From positions 62,001 to 126,000 of the forward strand of contig UQFS01000003.1 in assembly GCA_900540375.1 (NCBI GenBank): DNA of 64,000 nucleotides. Reading direction: 5' to 3'. This document shows positions 54,631 to 63,617 of the stretch, piece by piece. The position numbers were made by a program, and so were the translations under genes. The stretch comes from an uncultured Prevotella sp. (GTDB taxonomy: Bacteria > Bacteroidota > Bacteroidia > Bacteroidales > Bacteroidaceae). Below the pieces are notes generated by a model. That model saw nothing but the letters and a program-made list of their open reading frames with translations, was not told the origin of the DNA and searched no databases. Positions within the stretch are counted from its first letter, which is position 1, and each line of letters opens with the position of its first letter.

Positions 54631-54662
54631 AACCTCCCCAGTACCGAGGTACTGAGGAGGTG
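54631..54662 (-). terminator. Terminator of pckA
   Basis: A long stem: ACCTCC, CAGTACC on the left pairs with GGTACTG, GGAGGT on the right around GA, with two opposed single-base mismatches; on the minus strand TTTTTTAG follows. It lies about 100 bp past the pckA stop. Confidence 0.8.
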
Positions 54663-54760
54663 TTATGTCGAAGACTGTCTCTCACTATCTACAAGAGGGA
54701 TTTACACTCTTTATATATATAGGAGAAAACGTCTTGCCGTATCAACTTTCTTCAAGACGA

Positions 54761-56377
54761 TTAGAGCTGAGGACCAGCAGCAACCAGAGCCTTACCAGCC
54801 TCGTTGCCCTCGTACTTCTTGAAGTTCTTGATGAAGCGCTGTGCCAGATCCTTAGCCTTAGCGTCCCACTCAGAAGCGTCCTTGTATGTATCGCGAGGAT
54901 CCAGGATGTCCTTGTTCACACCTTCGAGCTCTGTAGGAACAACGAAGTTGAAATAAGGAATGGTCTTCGTAGGAGCATTGTCGATCTCGTGATCCAGGAT
55001 GCGGTCGATGATACCACGTGTATCGCGGATAGAGATACGTTTGCCGGTACCGTTCCAGCCAGTGTTGACCAGATAAGCCTTAGCACCGCTCTTCTCCATA
55101 TGGCGAACCAGCTCCTCAGCATACTTTGTAGGATGCAGCTCGAGGAAGGCCTGACCGAAGCAAGCAGAGAAAGTAGGAGTCGGCTCTGTGATACCGCGCT
55201 CTGTACCAGCCAGCTTAGCTGTGAAGCCAGAGAGGAAGTAGTATTTGGTCTGCTCTGCGTTCAGGATAGACACTGGAGGCAGCACACCGAAAGCATCAGC
55301 GCTCAGGAAGATCACCTGCTTAGCAGCCGGACCCTGGCTCTCAGGACGCTGGATGTTCTTGATGTGATAGATAGGATAGCTGACACGTGTGTTCTCGGTG
55401 ACGCTCTTGTCTGAGAAGTCAACCTTGCCGTTCTCGTCAACAGTAACGTTCTCCAACAGAGCATCGCGTGTGATAGCACCGTAGATGTCAGGTTCAGCCT
55501 CCTTATCGAGGTTGATGACCTTAGCGTAGCAACCGCCCTCGAGGTTGAACACGCCCTTGTCGTCCCATCCGTGCTCGTCGTCGCCGATGAGCTTACGCTT
55601 AGGATCGGTAGACAGAGTAGTCTTACCTGTACCAGACAGACCGAAGAAGATAGCAGTGTTCTCACCGTTCATATCGGTGTTGGCAGAGCAGTGCATGGAA
55701 GCGATGCCACGGAGAGGCAAGAAGTAGTTCTGCATAGAGAACATACCCTTCTTCATCTCACCACCGTACCATGTGTTGATGATAACCTGCTCCTTGCTGG
55801 TGACATTGAACACGACAGCTGTCTCAGAGTGCAGACCGAGCTCTTTCCAATTCTCGACCTTAGCCTTAGAAGCATTGAAGACGATGAAGTCCGGCTCCTG
55901 CTCGAAGTCAGCAGTTGTCTTAGGACGGATGAACATATTTGTCACGAAGTGAGCCTGCCAAGCAACCTCCACGATGAAGCGAACCTTCATACGAGTGTCG
56001 CGGTGTGTACCGCAAAAGCCATCAACGACATACAGCTTCTTGTTAGACAGCTCCTCGAGAGCGATCTTCTTGACAGCTTTCCAAGTCTCCTTAGAAGCGC
56101 GGTGGTTGTCGTTGTGATACTCCTCAGAGTCCCACCATACAGTGTCGTGAGAAGTCTCATCGTCAACGATGAACTTGTCCTTAGGAGAACGACCCGTGTA
56201 AATACCGGTCATGCAGTTCACTGCACCTAACTCGGTCTCCTGGCACTTGTCGTAGCCCTCAAGACCTTCCTTGGTCTCCTCGTTGAACAGCACCTCGTAA
56301 GAAGGATTGTACAGAACCTCAGCAGTACCTGTCTGAATTCCGTAGCCTGCTAAAACTGATTTATCAAACTTTGCCAT
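54761..56377 (-). CDS. pckA: Phosphoenolpyruvate carboxykinase (ATP)
   Basis: Interconverts oxaloacetate and PEP; in succinate-forming Prevotella it mainly fixes CO2 onto PEP while making ATP, feeding the fumarate reductase encoded at 4-7.5 kb. The 538-residue protein has the PEPCK motif FFGLSGTGKTTLSTDPKRKLIGDDEHGW in pieces (P-loop GLSGTGKTTLS near residue 250), the kinase-1a HCSANTD region and the substrate Arg-containing TGRSPKDKFIV (about 58-68). It has its own promoter and terminator. Codon choice suggests high expression. Confidence 0.96.
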   Translation of the reverse strand: MAKFDKSVLAGYGIQTGTAEVLYNPSYEVLFNEETKEGLEGYDKCQETELGAVNCMTGIYTGRSPKDKFIVDDETSHDTVWWDSEEYHNDNHRASKETWKAVKKIALEELSNKKLYVVDGFCGTHRDTRMKVRFIVEVAWQAHFVTNMFIRPKTTADFEQEPDFIVFNASKAKVENWKELGLHSETAVVFNVTSKEQVIINTWYGGEMKKGMFSMQNYFLPLRGIASMHCSANTDMNGENTAIFFGLSGTGKTTLSTDPKRKLIGDDEHGWDDKGVFNLEGGCYAKVINLDKEAEPDIYGAITRDALLENVTVDENGKVDFSDKSVTENTRVSYPIYHIKNIQRPESQGPAAKQVIFLSADAFGVLPPVSILNAEQTKYYFLSGFTAKLAGTERGITEPTPTFSACFGQAFLELHPTKYAEELVRHMEKSGAKAYLVNTGWNGTGKRISIRDTRGIIDRILDHEIDNAPTKTIPYFNFVVPTELEGVNKDILDPRDTYKDASEWDAKAKDLAQRFIKNFKKYEGNEAGKALVAAGPQL

Positions 56378-56432
56378 TTTATAAAATGTATTTAAGTTGT
56401 GAATGGTATTCCAAGTCCATTTAAAACAATTG

Positions 56433-56463
56433 CAAAGGTAGCAAAAAGATAATTTCTCCCAAA
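56433..56463 (-). promoter_or_regulatory. Promoter of pckA
   Basis: On the minus strand TTTG (56460-56463), a 19-bp spacer and TACCTTTG (56433-56440); leader about 50 nt. Confidence 0.65.
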
Positions 56464-56546
56464 AGTTTGCAGCAGAAATTTCCCGCCCCTACAAGGCTTT
56501 TTAGGTTAAAGATTATAAAAACAGACCTCTCTTTGCGGTTTTGACA

Positions 56547-56576
56547 TTTGCACTTTGCAAAAACTAACTACCTTTG
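56547..56576 (+). promoter_or_regulatory. Promoter of upp
   Basis: TTTG (56547-56550), an 18-bp spacer and TACCTTTG (56569-56576). The ATG at 56574 overlaps this element, so translation must begin downstream, at 56628. Confidence 0.55.
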
Positions 56577-56627
56577 TATCACACCTTTTACAATTCATAC
56601 AAAACACAAAGACACCAAATCATTAAG

Positions 56628-57287
56628 ATGGAAGTTATCGACTTATCCAAAGAAAACAGTATCATCGGGCAGTATATGGCTGAGATGCGCGACGCTGAGT
56701 ATCAGAAAAACCGTCTGCTCTTCCGCAACAATATCATGCGCGTGGGCGAATATGAGGCCTTCGAAGTTTCCAAACGCCTCCACTATGAACAGCACGACGT
56801 GGCCACGCCTTTAGGCATCGCACGCGTCAACGTGCCGTCGGACAAGATTGTGCTGGCCACGATCTTCCGTGCCGGACTGCCTTTTCATCAGGGCTTTCTC
56901 AACATCTTCGACCATGCGGGCAACGCCTTTGTCTCGGCCTACCGCGAATATACCGACAAGGAACACCGCAAGGTAGGCATCCACGTCGAGTATCTCGCCA
57001 CGCCAAGCATCGACGCCAAGACGCTCATCATCGCCGACCCAATGCTCGCCACCGGTGGCAGCATGGAGCTGGGCTACAAGGCTTTCCTGTCGAAAGGCAC
57101 GCCCAAGCGCATCCATGTCTGCTGCGTCATCGCCACAGAAGAGGGCATTGACCATATCAAATCGGTATTCCCCGACGACAAGACCACGATCTGGTGCGCC
57201 GCCATCGACCCGGGAATGAACGAGCACAAATACATCGTACCGGGATTCGGCGACGCCGGCGACCTCTGTTACGGCGACAAGCTCTGA
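56628..57287 (+). CDS. upp: Uracil phosphoribosyltransferase
   Basis: Converts uracil and PRPP to UMP in pyrimidine salvage. 219 residues from MEVIDLSKENSIIG. The PRPP loop is LIIADPMLATGGSMELGY and the uracil-binding end is AAIDPGMNEHKYIVPGFGDAGD, both standard. FRAGLPFHQGF contains the conserved RAG. The frame is open 18 codons further upstream, but the promoter's -7 box overlaps that ATG. No terminator was recognised before the next promoter at 57381. Confidence 0.95.
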   Translation: MEVIDLSKENSIIGQYMAEMRDAEYQKNRLLFRNNIMRVGEYEAFEVSKRLHYEQHDVATPLGIARVNVPSDKIVLATIFRAGLPFHQGFLNIFDHAGNAFVSAYREYTDKEHRKVGIHVEYLATPSIDAKTLIIADPMLATGGSMELGYKAFLSKGTPKRIHVCCVIATEEGIDHIKSVFPDDKTTIWCAAIDPGMNEHKYIVPGFGDAGDLCYGDKL

Positions 57288-57380
57288 CCGACAATAGGAC
57301 TCCACAACAACGATGATGGAGGGCTGACCGTCAGCATCTGTCGTTTATTTCGCCGTGAAGCCATGAAAGATACCACGAAA

Positions 57381-57412
57381 TTTGTCAGAAACATAAATTA
57401 TTGGTATCTTTG
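57381..57412 (+). promoter_or_regulatory. Promoter of the nucleotidyltransferase-guaA unit
   Basis: TTTG (57381-57384), a 20-bp spacer and TATCTTTG (57405-57412), about 22 bp before the start codon. Confidence 0.65.
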
Positions 57413-57440
57413 CACCAACACAGCGAAGAGCTTTTAAGAG

Positions 57441-58268
57441 ATGATGCAAGCAATGATTTTCGCAGCAGGCTTGGGCACACGCCTCAAGCCCCTCACCGAC
57501 CACATGCCCAAAGCAATGGTGGAGGTTGGCGGTGAGCCCCTGCTCAAACGCGTAATCTTCAAATTGCGTGATGCCGGTGTCACGCGCTTTGTGGTCAACG
57601 TTCACCATTTCGCCGGTCAGATCGTTGACTACCTCAATGCCAACAACAACTTTGGGCTGGACATCCGCGTCAGCGATGAGAGCGAGCAACTTCTTGACAC
57701 CGGTGGCGGCATACGCCACGCGGCCCCTCTCTTCGCCCCTCACTACCCTATCCTTATTCATAATGTAGACATTCTGAGCAATGTCGACCTCGGCAAGTTC
57801 TACCGACTTGACCCGAAGGTGATGTGCCCGGAGTGCGGCGTGCCGCATGTCTTGTCCGGCGCACAACTGCTCGTCAGCTGGCGCAAGACGCGTCGCTATC
57901 TGCTCTTCAACGACCAGATGCTCCTCGTCGGCTGGGTGAATATCGAGACGGGCGAGGTGAAAACGCCGTGGCCCGACGTGCGCGAGGCGCTTTCACAGGT
58001 GAAGTTTCCGCTCACTGTCAGCGAAGAGCAACCACCGTTGCTCGCCGAACGCTACCACATGTATGCCTTCAGTGGCATCCACACCTTCTCCCCCACTCTA
58101 TTCCCCAAGATGGTTGGCTGGCCGGAAAAGTTCCCGATCATGGACTTCTATCTCAAGACGTGCCGCGACGTGCCCATCAAAGGATATGTCAAAAACGACC
58201 TCCTTCTCCTCGACGTAGGCAAGCAAGACACGCTGGCCGAAGCGGAGCTGTTCCTCAAAACGCTGTAG
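57441..58268 (+). CDS. Sugar-phosphate nucleotidyltransferase family protein
   Basis: A 275-residue GT-A-fold nucleotidyltransferase. MIFAAGLGTRLKPLTDHMPKAMVEVGGEPL (residues about 5-34) holds the signature GxGTRLxPLT and the PKAM lysine; HNVDILSNVDL supplies the metal-binding Asp. It lacks the left-handed helix domain of GlmU. The single-domain form resembles MurNAc-1-phosphate uridylyltransferase (MurU) and mannose-1-phosphate guanylyltransferase-like proteins; the sugar cannot be read from sequence. murQ is 2.5 kb away, and a role in cell-wall recycling is therefore thinkable. A CXXC-type pair (CPEC) in the middle is unusual. guaA follows after 45 bp. Confidence 0.82.
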   Translation: MMQAMIFAAGLGTRLKPLTDHMPKAMVEVGGEPLLKRVIFKLRDAGVTRFVVNVHHFAGQIVDYLNANNNFGLDIRVSDESEQLLDTGGGIRHAAPLFAPHYPILIHNVDILSNVDLGKFYRLDPKVMCPECGVPHVLSGAQLLVSWRKTRRYLLFNDQMLLVGWVNIETGEVKTPWPDVREALSQVKFPLTVSEEQPPLLAERYHMYAFSGIHTFSPTLFPKMVGWPEKFPIMDFYLKTCRDVPIKGYVKNDLLLLDVGKQDTLAEAELFLKTL

Positions 58269-58313
58269 TCATTCAACATTCATCATTGAACACTCAACAT
58301 TAACATATCGTTT

Positions 58314-59858
58314 ATGCAACAGAAGATTATCATTCTTGATTTCGGATCGCAGACCACGCAGCTCATCGGCCGTCGTGTCCGCGAGCTGGATACCTTCTGC
58401 GAGATTCTGCCATACAACAAGTTTCCCAAGGACGACACGGGTGTCATCGGTGTCATCCTCAGCGGCAGTCCTTACTCTGTCCACGACAAGGAAGCCTTCA
58501 AGGTAGACCTCAGCCAATTCATCGGCAAGTATCCGGTTCTGGGCATCTGCTACGGTGCGCAGTTCATCAGCTACTCCGGTGGCGGCAAGGTAGAGCGGAC
58601 CGGTACCCGTGAGTACGGCCGCGCCAATCTCCAGCAGTTCGATGCCAGCAATCCGCTCTTCAAAGACTTTAAGCCCAACTCGCAGGTGTGGATGAGCCAC
58701 GGCGACACGATCACCGCCATCCCGAGCGACTACCATGTCATCGGCTCCACCGCCGACGTGAAGTACGCTGCCTTCGCCAGCGACACCCATCCCGTGTGGT
58801 GCGTGCAGTTCCACCCCGAGGTGTACCACAGCACACAGGGCATACAGCTGCTCCGCAACTTCGTCGTGGACATCTGCGGCAGCCGCCAGGAGTGGAGCCC
58901 CGCCTCGTTTGTCGACTCCACCGTCAAGGAGCTGAAAGAGCAGCTCGGCAACGACCGCGTCATCCTCGGCCTTTCCGGCGGTGTGGACTCCAGCGTCTGC
59001 GCTACCCTGCTCCACCGTGCCATCGGCAAGAACCTCACATGTATCTTCGTCGACCACGGCATGCTGCGCAAGAATGAGTTCAAGGAGGTCATGGAAGCCT
59101 ACAATGGTCTGGGACTGAACGTCATCGGCGTGGATGCCAGCGAGAAGTTCTTCAAGGACCTCGAAGGCGTCACCGACCCGGAGAAGAAGCGCAAGATCAT
59201 CGGCCGCGACTTCGTGGAGATCTTCAACGCCGAGGCTAAGAAGATCACCGACGCCAAATGGCTCGCCCAAGGCACCATCTATCCCGACCGCATCGAGAGC
59301 CTGAGCATCACCGGCATGACCATCAAGAGCCACCACAATGTGGGCGGACTGCCTAAAGACATGAAGCTTCAGCTCTGCGAACCGCTGAAATGGCTGTTCA
59401 AGGACGAGGTGCGTCGCGTGGGCTATCAGTTGCAGATGCCTGAGCGTCTCATCAAGCGTCATCCTTTCCCGGGCCCCGGTCTCGCCGTGCGAATCCTTGG
59501 CGACATCACCCGCGAAAAGGTGCGCATCCTGCAAGATGCCGACGATATCTACATCGAAAAGATGCACGACTACAAGATGTCGGACGGCACAAGCCTCTAC
59601 GACCACGTCTGGCAGGCCGGCACCGTGCTGCTCTCCACCATCCGCTCCGTCGGAGTGATGGGCGACGAGCGCACCTATGAGCATCCCGTAGCCCTGCGCG
59701 CCGTGACCTCCATGGACGCTATGACGGCCGACTGGGCCCGTCTGCCCTATGACTTCATGGCCGACGTGAGCAACGAGATCATCCGCAAGGTCAAAGGTGT
59801 CAACCGCGTTTGCTATGACATCTCCTCAAAACCGCCTTCGACAATTGAGTGGGAGTAG
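58314..59858 (+). CDS. guaA: GMP synthase (glutamine-hydrolysing)
   Basis: Amidates XMP to GMP. 514 residues: class I glutamine amidotransferase (Cys79 in LGICYGAQFI, His and Glu in QFHPEVYHS), the ATP pyrophosphatase domain with the P-loop LGLSGGVDSSVC, and the C-terminal dimerisation domain ending SSKPPSTIEWE, as in all GuaA proteins. It follows the nucleotidyltransferase by 45 bp and is probably in the same transcript. A terminator follows. A long frame on the opposite strand is a shadow. Confidence 0.97.
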   Translation: MQQKIIILDFGSQTTQLIGRRVRELDTFCEILPYNKFPKDDTGVIGVILSGSPYSVHDKEAFKVDLSQFIGKYPVLGICYGAQFISYSGGGKVERTGTREYGRANLQQFDASNPLFKDFKPNSQVWMSHGDTITAIPSDYHVIGSTADVKYAAFASDTHPVWCVQFHPEVYHSTQGIQLLRNFVVDICGSRQEWSPASFVDSTVKELKEQLGNDRVILGLSGGVDSSVCATLLHRAIGKNLTCIFVDHGMLRKNEFKEVMEAYNGLGLNVIGVDASEKFFKDLEGVTDPEKKRKIIGRDFVEIFNAEAKKITDAKWLAQGTIYPDRIESLSITGMTIKSHHNVGGLPKDMKLQLCEPLKWLFKDEVRRVGYQLQMPERLIKRHPFPGPGLAVRILGDITREKVRILQDADDIYIEKMHDYKMSDGTSLYDHVWQAGTVLLSTIRSVGVMGDERTYEHPVALRAVTSMDAMTADWARLPYDFMADVSNEIIRKVKGVNRVCYDISSKPPSTIEWE

Positions 59859-59880
59859 AAGAGAAGAAATACCAACGACA

Positions 59881-59923
59881 AAAAATCTCGGTACGGAGTA
59901 GTGCTCTGTACTGGGATTTTTTT
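59881..59923 (+). terminator. Terminator of guaA
   Basis: Stem of about 18 bp (59881-59898 with 59904-59921) including G-U pairs, loop TAGTG, A-run on the left and a seven-base T-run on the right. Confidence 0.8.
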
Positions 59924-60105
59924 GTAGCCATAGTCGGCTTATCAACAGATTGTTCTTGAATGATAGATTGATGATAGACTCCACAAGCAAGGCATGTCAG
60001 ACAACGTAGATTTATCTTAACAAAAGTAGGTTCTTCACAACTTTCAATTTAGAGAGCGAGGAAGCGAACTTTATGGTATCATCGCCTCATTTTTGCCTCT
60101 TCTGA
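59924..60105. other. Non-coding spacer, nothing recognised
   Basis: Between the guaA terminator and copy 3 of the palindromic element. AT-rich, no gene or promoter with acceptable spacing seen. Confidence 0.5.
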
Positions 60106-60402
60106 AGCACAAAAAGGTACTTTGATGCTCTCATCTCGGTAGTTTGACAGGATCATTACGCTTATTTCACTCGGTCATTAGGCTTATTTCATCGTTAGAA
60201 ATAGGCGTGATGACAAGAAATTCTCTAGAGAATTTTGCAAGATAAAGGCTATTTCATTGCATTGCAAAAGTCGCATATTTATAATACTCTGATTTTCTGA
60301 TATTTACAAAAACACGCTGATTTTCGCAAAAATCAGAGCAAGACAGGCCTTCGTCGAAAAGAATCGATTCTCAGAGGCGGAAAAATATCATCTTACAAGA
60401 CA
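60106..60402 (+). repeat. Palindromic intergenic element, copy 3 of 3
   Basis: The left part (60106-60217) is the longest of the three and carries AAAAAGGTACTTTGATG and CTCATCTCGGTAG, shared with the left stem of copy 2, and an imperfect stem 60174-60190 with 60198-60214. Then come AAATTCTCTAGAGAATTT (60218-60235), CTGATTTTCGCAAAAATCAG (hairpin), CTTCGTCGAAAAG, AGAATCGATTCT (60360-60371) plus CAG, and TTACAAGACA (60393-60402). Palindrome centres are again 139 bp apart, and TTACAAGACA is at the same distance from the second palindrome as in copy 1. Confidence 0.85.
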
Positions 60403-60597
60403 AAAGAGACAAAACAATCATGTTGCATTTCCTTGCTGTCTCAATCCACTTGTGCACAATCGCGGCGAGGAAGTGTTTCTTTTGATGACGAACTTGTTCT
60501 AATCCCAAGCCAATAAGCGGAATATTTGAGAAAAGCAAATATTCCGGCGAAAAATCATCCTAATAAATGAGGATACCCCTGTTCCAGCTAAATTCCT
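60403..60597. other. Non-coding spacer with one hairpin
   Basis: The only structure seen is a perfect 11-bp stem, CGGAATATTTG (60518-60528) and CAAATATTCCG (60536-60546), with a 7-nt loop and no T-run. No gene recognised. Confidence 0.55.
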
Positions 60598-60627
60598 TAC
60601 CTTTGCACTCTATCAACAACAATAATA

Positions 60628-60783
60628 ATGGTCATGGCCAAAGTCTTCACCCATTTCTCATCCGACAGCGACAGCCGGCGCGACGAGCTGATCCACATCA
60701 TCGAACACAGTGTAGAGCACCTCACGCTCGCCGAGCTTGAGGCACTCTACTACGATCTCGTGTCGAAAGACTACATCCGGTAG
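60628..60783 (+). CDS. Small hypothetical protein, 51 residues
   Basis: Open frame MVMAKVFTHFSSDSDSRRDE, then HIIEHSVEHLTLAELEALYYDLVSKDYIR. The second Met-containing start (residue 3, MAKVF) is equally possible. A -7 element TACCTTTG lies at 60598-60605, right before the gene, and codon use and GC at third positions look like those of the neighbouring real genes while the surrounding gap is AT-rich. The helical C-terminal two thirds, with LTLAELEALYYDL, resembles a small protein-binding helix pair. No signal peptide. Family not recognised. It converges on murQ with a 33-bp gap. Confidence 0.62.
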   Translation: MVMAKVFTHFSSDSDSRRDELIHIIEHSVEHLTLAELEALYYDLVSKDYIR

Positions 60784-60816
60784 ACTTCCACACGAGGTGA
60801 AAAGAACCGTGTCTCC

Positions 60817-61626
60817 CTACTCTATGGCATCCGGTCCCCGCATGATCTCGTCCAGCGAATTCTGCATTAGTTTCTTCTTGGCAGCATCATAGCTGAGATG
60901 GTCATGCCCCATCACCATGTGCACGGCACGATCGATGAGCTTATCGTTAGTCAGCTCCATATCGACCATTTTATTGCCCTTGACACGTCCGAGACGTATC
61001 ATCACGGTGGTGGAAATCATGTTGAGCACCATCTTCTGCGCTGTTCCCGACTTCATGCGCGATGAACCGGTGACAAATTCCGGACCGACAATGGTCACCA
61101 CGGGATAGTCACTCTCAGTCTCCAAGGGTGTATCGGGATTGCTGGTGATGCATCCCGTGACCACACCATGGCGACGCGCTTCACACAAGGCACCCACCAC
61201 GTAAGGTGTAGTGCCTGAGGCTGCGATGCCGACGACGGTGTCATCGGAGGACAGCCCCTGTTCCACCAAGTCTTTCCAACCCTGCTGTCCATCATCCTCG
61301 GCATGCTCCACAGCTTGGCGCAGCGCTGTGTCGCCACCCGCAATCAACCCTACCACAAGGCGCGGATCAGTGCCATAGGTAGGTGGCAACTCCGAGGCGT
61401 CGAGCACACCAAGACGTCCACTTGTGCCCGCACCAATATAGAAAAGGCGCCCTCCTCGCTTCATGCGCTCCACGATTGTCTCTGTGAGCCGTGTGATCTG
61501 AGGCAGCGCCTGCTCCACGGCATCCGCCACGCAATGATCTTCGCGGTTGATGTCACAAAGCAACTCAGCTACCGGCCTCTGCTCCAAATCATCATAGTGC
61601 GAAGCCTCTTCCGTGATCCGTCGCAT
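60817..61626 (-). CDS. murQ: N-acetylmuramic acid 6-phosphate etherase
   Basis: Cleaves the lactyl ether of MurNAc-6-phosphate in peptidoglycan recycling. The 269-residue protein is a SIS-domain enzyme with FYIGAGTSGRLGVLDASELPPTYG (the signature, about residues 61-84), the catalytic Glu region LVGLIAGGDTALRQAVEHAED and GPEFVTGSSRMKSGTAQK. Slightly shorter than the roughly 300-residue enterobacterial enzyme. mscL precedes it by 19 bp on the same strand. Confidence 0.94.
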   Translation of the reverse strand: MRRITEEASHYDDLEQRPVAELLCDINREDHCVADAVEQALPQITRLTETIVERMKRGGRLFYIGAGTSGRLGVLDASELPPTYGTDPRLVVGLIAGGDTALRQAVEHAEDDGQQGWKDLVEQGLSSDDTVVGIAASGTTPYVVGALCEARRHGVVTGCITSNPDTPLETESDYPVVTIVGPEFVTGSSRMKSGTAQKMVLNMISTTVMIRLGRVKGNKMVDMELTNDKLIDRAVHMVMGHDHLSYDAAKKKLMQNSLDEIMRGPDAIE

Positions 61627-61645
61627 CGTCCAAACTTAATAAGCG

Positions 61646-62065
61646 TTACTTCTGCTCCTTGAGCAAGTCACGGATCTCCGTGAGAAGCTTCTCCTCATTG
61701 CTCGGTGCCGGTGGCGCAGCGGGCTCTTCCTTCTTCTTGCGTGTGAGTGCGTTGATGCCCTTGACCAAGAGGAAAACGCAGAAAGCGATGATCACAAAGT
61801 CGATGAGCGTCTGGATGAAGTTGCCATAGTTGATGGTGGCAGGCTTCATCTGCTCCACGCCAGGGATGACAACGCTGGGCAACGTCACCTTCAGGTCGGA
61901 GAAGTTCACGCCTCCGATCAGCCATCCGATAGGCGGCATGATGATGTCGTCAACGACACTGCTCACAATCTTACCAAACGCACCGCCGATGATCACACCA
62001 ACAGCCATGTCTACTGCATTGCCCTTGACGGCAAAATTCTTGAATTCTTGAATAAATTTACTCAT
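61646..62065 (-). CDS. mscL: Large-conductance mechanosensitive channel
   Basis: Pentameric inner-membrane channel that opens on osmotic downshock. The 139-residue protein has the amphipathic N-terminal helix and TM1 (FKNFAVKGNAVDMAVGVIIG and GGAFGKIVSSVVDDIIMPPIG), the periplasmic loop, TM2 (IDFVIIAFCVFLLVKGINAL) and the cytoplasmic helix bundle at the end (SNEEKLLTEIRDLLKEQK), all typical. It is co-directional with murQ (19-bp gap); gap diverges on the other side. Confidence 0.96.
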   Translation of the reverse strand: MSKFIQEFKNFAVKGNAVDMAVGVIIGGAFGKIVSSVVDDIIMPPIGWLIGGVNFSDLKVTLPSVVIPGVEQMKPATINYGNFIQTLIDFVIIAFCVFLLVKGINALTRKKKEEPAAPPAPSNEEKLLTEIRDLLKEQK

Positions 62066-62153
62066 AACTACTTTACTGTAAATAGCGAAAAGCCCATTTT
62101 GTCAAGTGGACTTAACACTCTGAAAGACGTTTAATTTATTTAATACTTATAGC

Positions 62154-62186
62154 TTGTGCAAAATTAGAAAATAATTTGTATCTTTG
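62154..62186 (+). promoter_or_regulatory. Promoter of gap
   Basis: TTG (62154-62156), a 22-bp spacer and TATCTTTG (62179-62186). The leader is about 90 nt. Confidence 0.5.
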
Positions 62187-62283
62187 CAATCGATAAGCAA
62201 GAAAGTTCTTGCGAGACAACAAAAAAACGCATTTCCGACAAAGAGAACACATTTTATAACCCTTTATAAATAATAGAAGTAAA

Positions 62284-63360
62284 ATGGCAAATGTTAAAGT
62301 AGCTATCAATGGTTTCGGTCGTATCGGCCGTCTCGCATTCCGCCAGATGTTCGCAGCTCCTGGCTATGATGTTGTTGCTATCAACGACCTGACCAGCCCG
62401 AAGATGCTGGCTCAACTCCTGAAGTATGATACCACACACGGTGGTTATCAGGGCATCATCGGTGGCGAGAAGAAGCACACCGTAGAGTACAAGGATGCTC
62501 AGTACGCTGAGGACGGCCGCACGGTCACCGTTCCTGGCTCTATCACTGTTGACGGCAAAGAGATCACTATCTACGCTAAGCCTAACGCAGCAGAACTGCC
62601 TTGGGGCGAGCTCGATGTAGACGTTGTTCTCGAGTGCACAGGTTTCTATACATCTAAGGCTAAGTCTGAGGCTCACCTGAAAGCTGGCGCTAAGAAGGTT
62701 GTTATCTCCGCTCCTGCTGGCAACGACCTGAAGACTATCGTCTACAATGTCAACCACAAGACTCTGACATCTGAGGATAAGGTCATCAGCGCTGCATCTT
62801 GCACCACCAACTGTCTCGCTCCTATGGCCCAGGCCCTGAACAATGTCTATCCTATCCAGGCTGGTATCATGCAGACCATCCACGCCTACACTGGCGATCA
62901 GATGATCCTCGACGGTCCTCAGCGCAAGGGTAATCTGCGTCGCAGCCGTGCCGGTGCTTGCAACATCACTCCTGCTTCCTCTGGCGCTGCCAAGGCTATC
63001 GGCCTGGTTCTGCCCGAGCTGAACGGCAAGCTGATCGGTGCTGCACAGCGTGTACCTGTGCCAGACGGTTCTACAACTCTGCTCTATGCTGTTGTTAAGG
63101 GCAAGGATGTAACTGTTGACAGCGTTAACGCCGCTATGAAGGCTGCTGCTAACGAGAGCTTCGGTTACAACGACGAGGAGATCGTTTCTTCTGATATCCT
63201 CGGCATGCGCTTCGGTTCTCTCTTCGACGCTACTCAGACAATGGTTGTGAAGCTCGATGACGATACTTATGAGGTGCAGGTTGTTTCTTGGTACGACAAC
63301 GAGAACTCTTACACTTCTCAGATGGTTCGCACCATCAAGTACTTCGCAGAGCTGAAGTAA
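62284..63360 (+). CDS. gap: Glyceraldehyde-3-phosphate dehydrogenase, type I
   Basis: Glycolytic enzyme oxidising glyceraldehyde 3-phosphate with NAD. VAINGFGRIGRLAFRQMF (6-23) is the NAD fold; the catalytic Cys173 is in SAASCTTNCLAP; SWYDNENSYTSQMVRT is the C-terminal signature. 358 residues, about 20 longer than most bacterial forms, as in other Bacteroidetes. Codons such as GCT, GTT, TCT and CGT are much more common here than in neighbouring genes, which prefer C/G at third positions; this is the usual mark of very high expression rather than transfer. A terminator follows. Confidence 0.97.
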   Translation: MANVKVAINGFGRIGRLAFRQMFAAPGYDVVAINDLTSPKMLAQLLKYDTTHGGYQGIIGGEKKHTVEYKDAQYAEDGRTVTVPGSITVDGKEITIYAKPNAAELPWGELDVDVVLECTGFYTSKAKSEAHLKAGAKKVVISAPAGNDLKTIVYNVNHKTLTSEDKVISAASCTTNCLAPMAQALNNVYPIQAGIMQTIHAYTGDQMILDGPQRKGNLRRSRAGACNITPASSGAAKAIGLVLPELNGKLIGAAQRVPVPDGSTTLLYAVVKGKDVTVDSVNAAMKAAANESFGYNDEEIVSSDILGMRFGSLFDATQTMVVKLDDDTYEVQVVSWYDNENSYTSQMVRTIKYFAELK

Positions 63361-63390
63361 TACCCGAGAAGGTAACAACTCTGAAATAAC

Positions 63391-63423
63391 AAGGTCCGTA
63401 GTTTCGTACTGCGGGCCTTTTTT
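63391..63423 (+). terminator. Terminator of gap
   Basis: AAGGTCCGTAGT (from 63391) pairs with ACTGCGGGCCTT around TTCGT, followed by TTTTTTG. Confidence 0.8.
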
Positions 63424-63617
63424 GTTTTTGTACCAGAAACGCGCCGTGAGGGCATACACCTTATTATATATAATAGCGCTCTCCCTATTATGATAATAGC
63501 ACACTATATCAAAATTCACGTGTTTTTTGTCAATAATAACCGCGAATAGTAAGATAAACACGCTATCTTTGCAACCGTACTACAATCAATAAACAAGAAT
63601 TGACTATAACTAAGAAC

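Noticed and set aside
62284..63360. gap as a transferred gene because of deviating codon use
   Set aside because: The bias matches highly expressed genes; frd and pckA lean the same way, and the gene context is ordinary.
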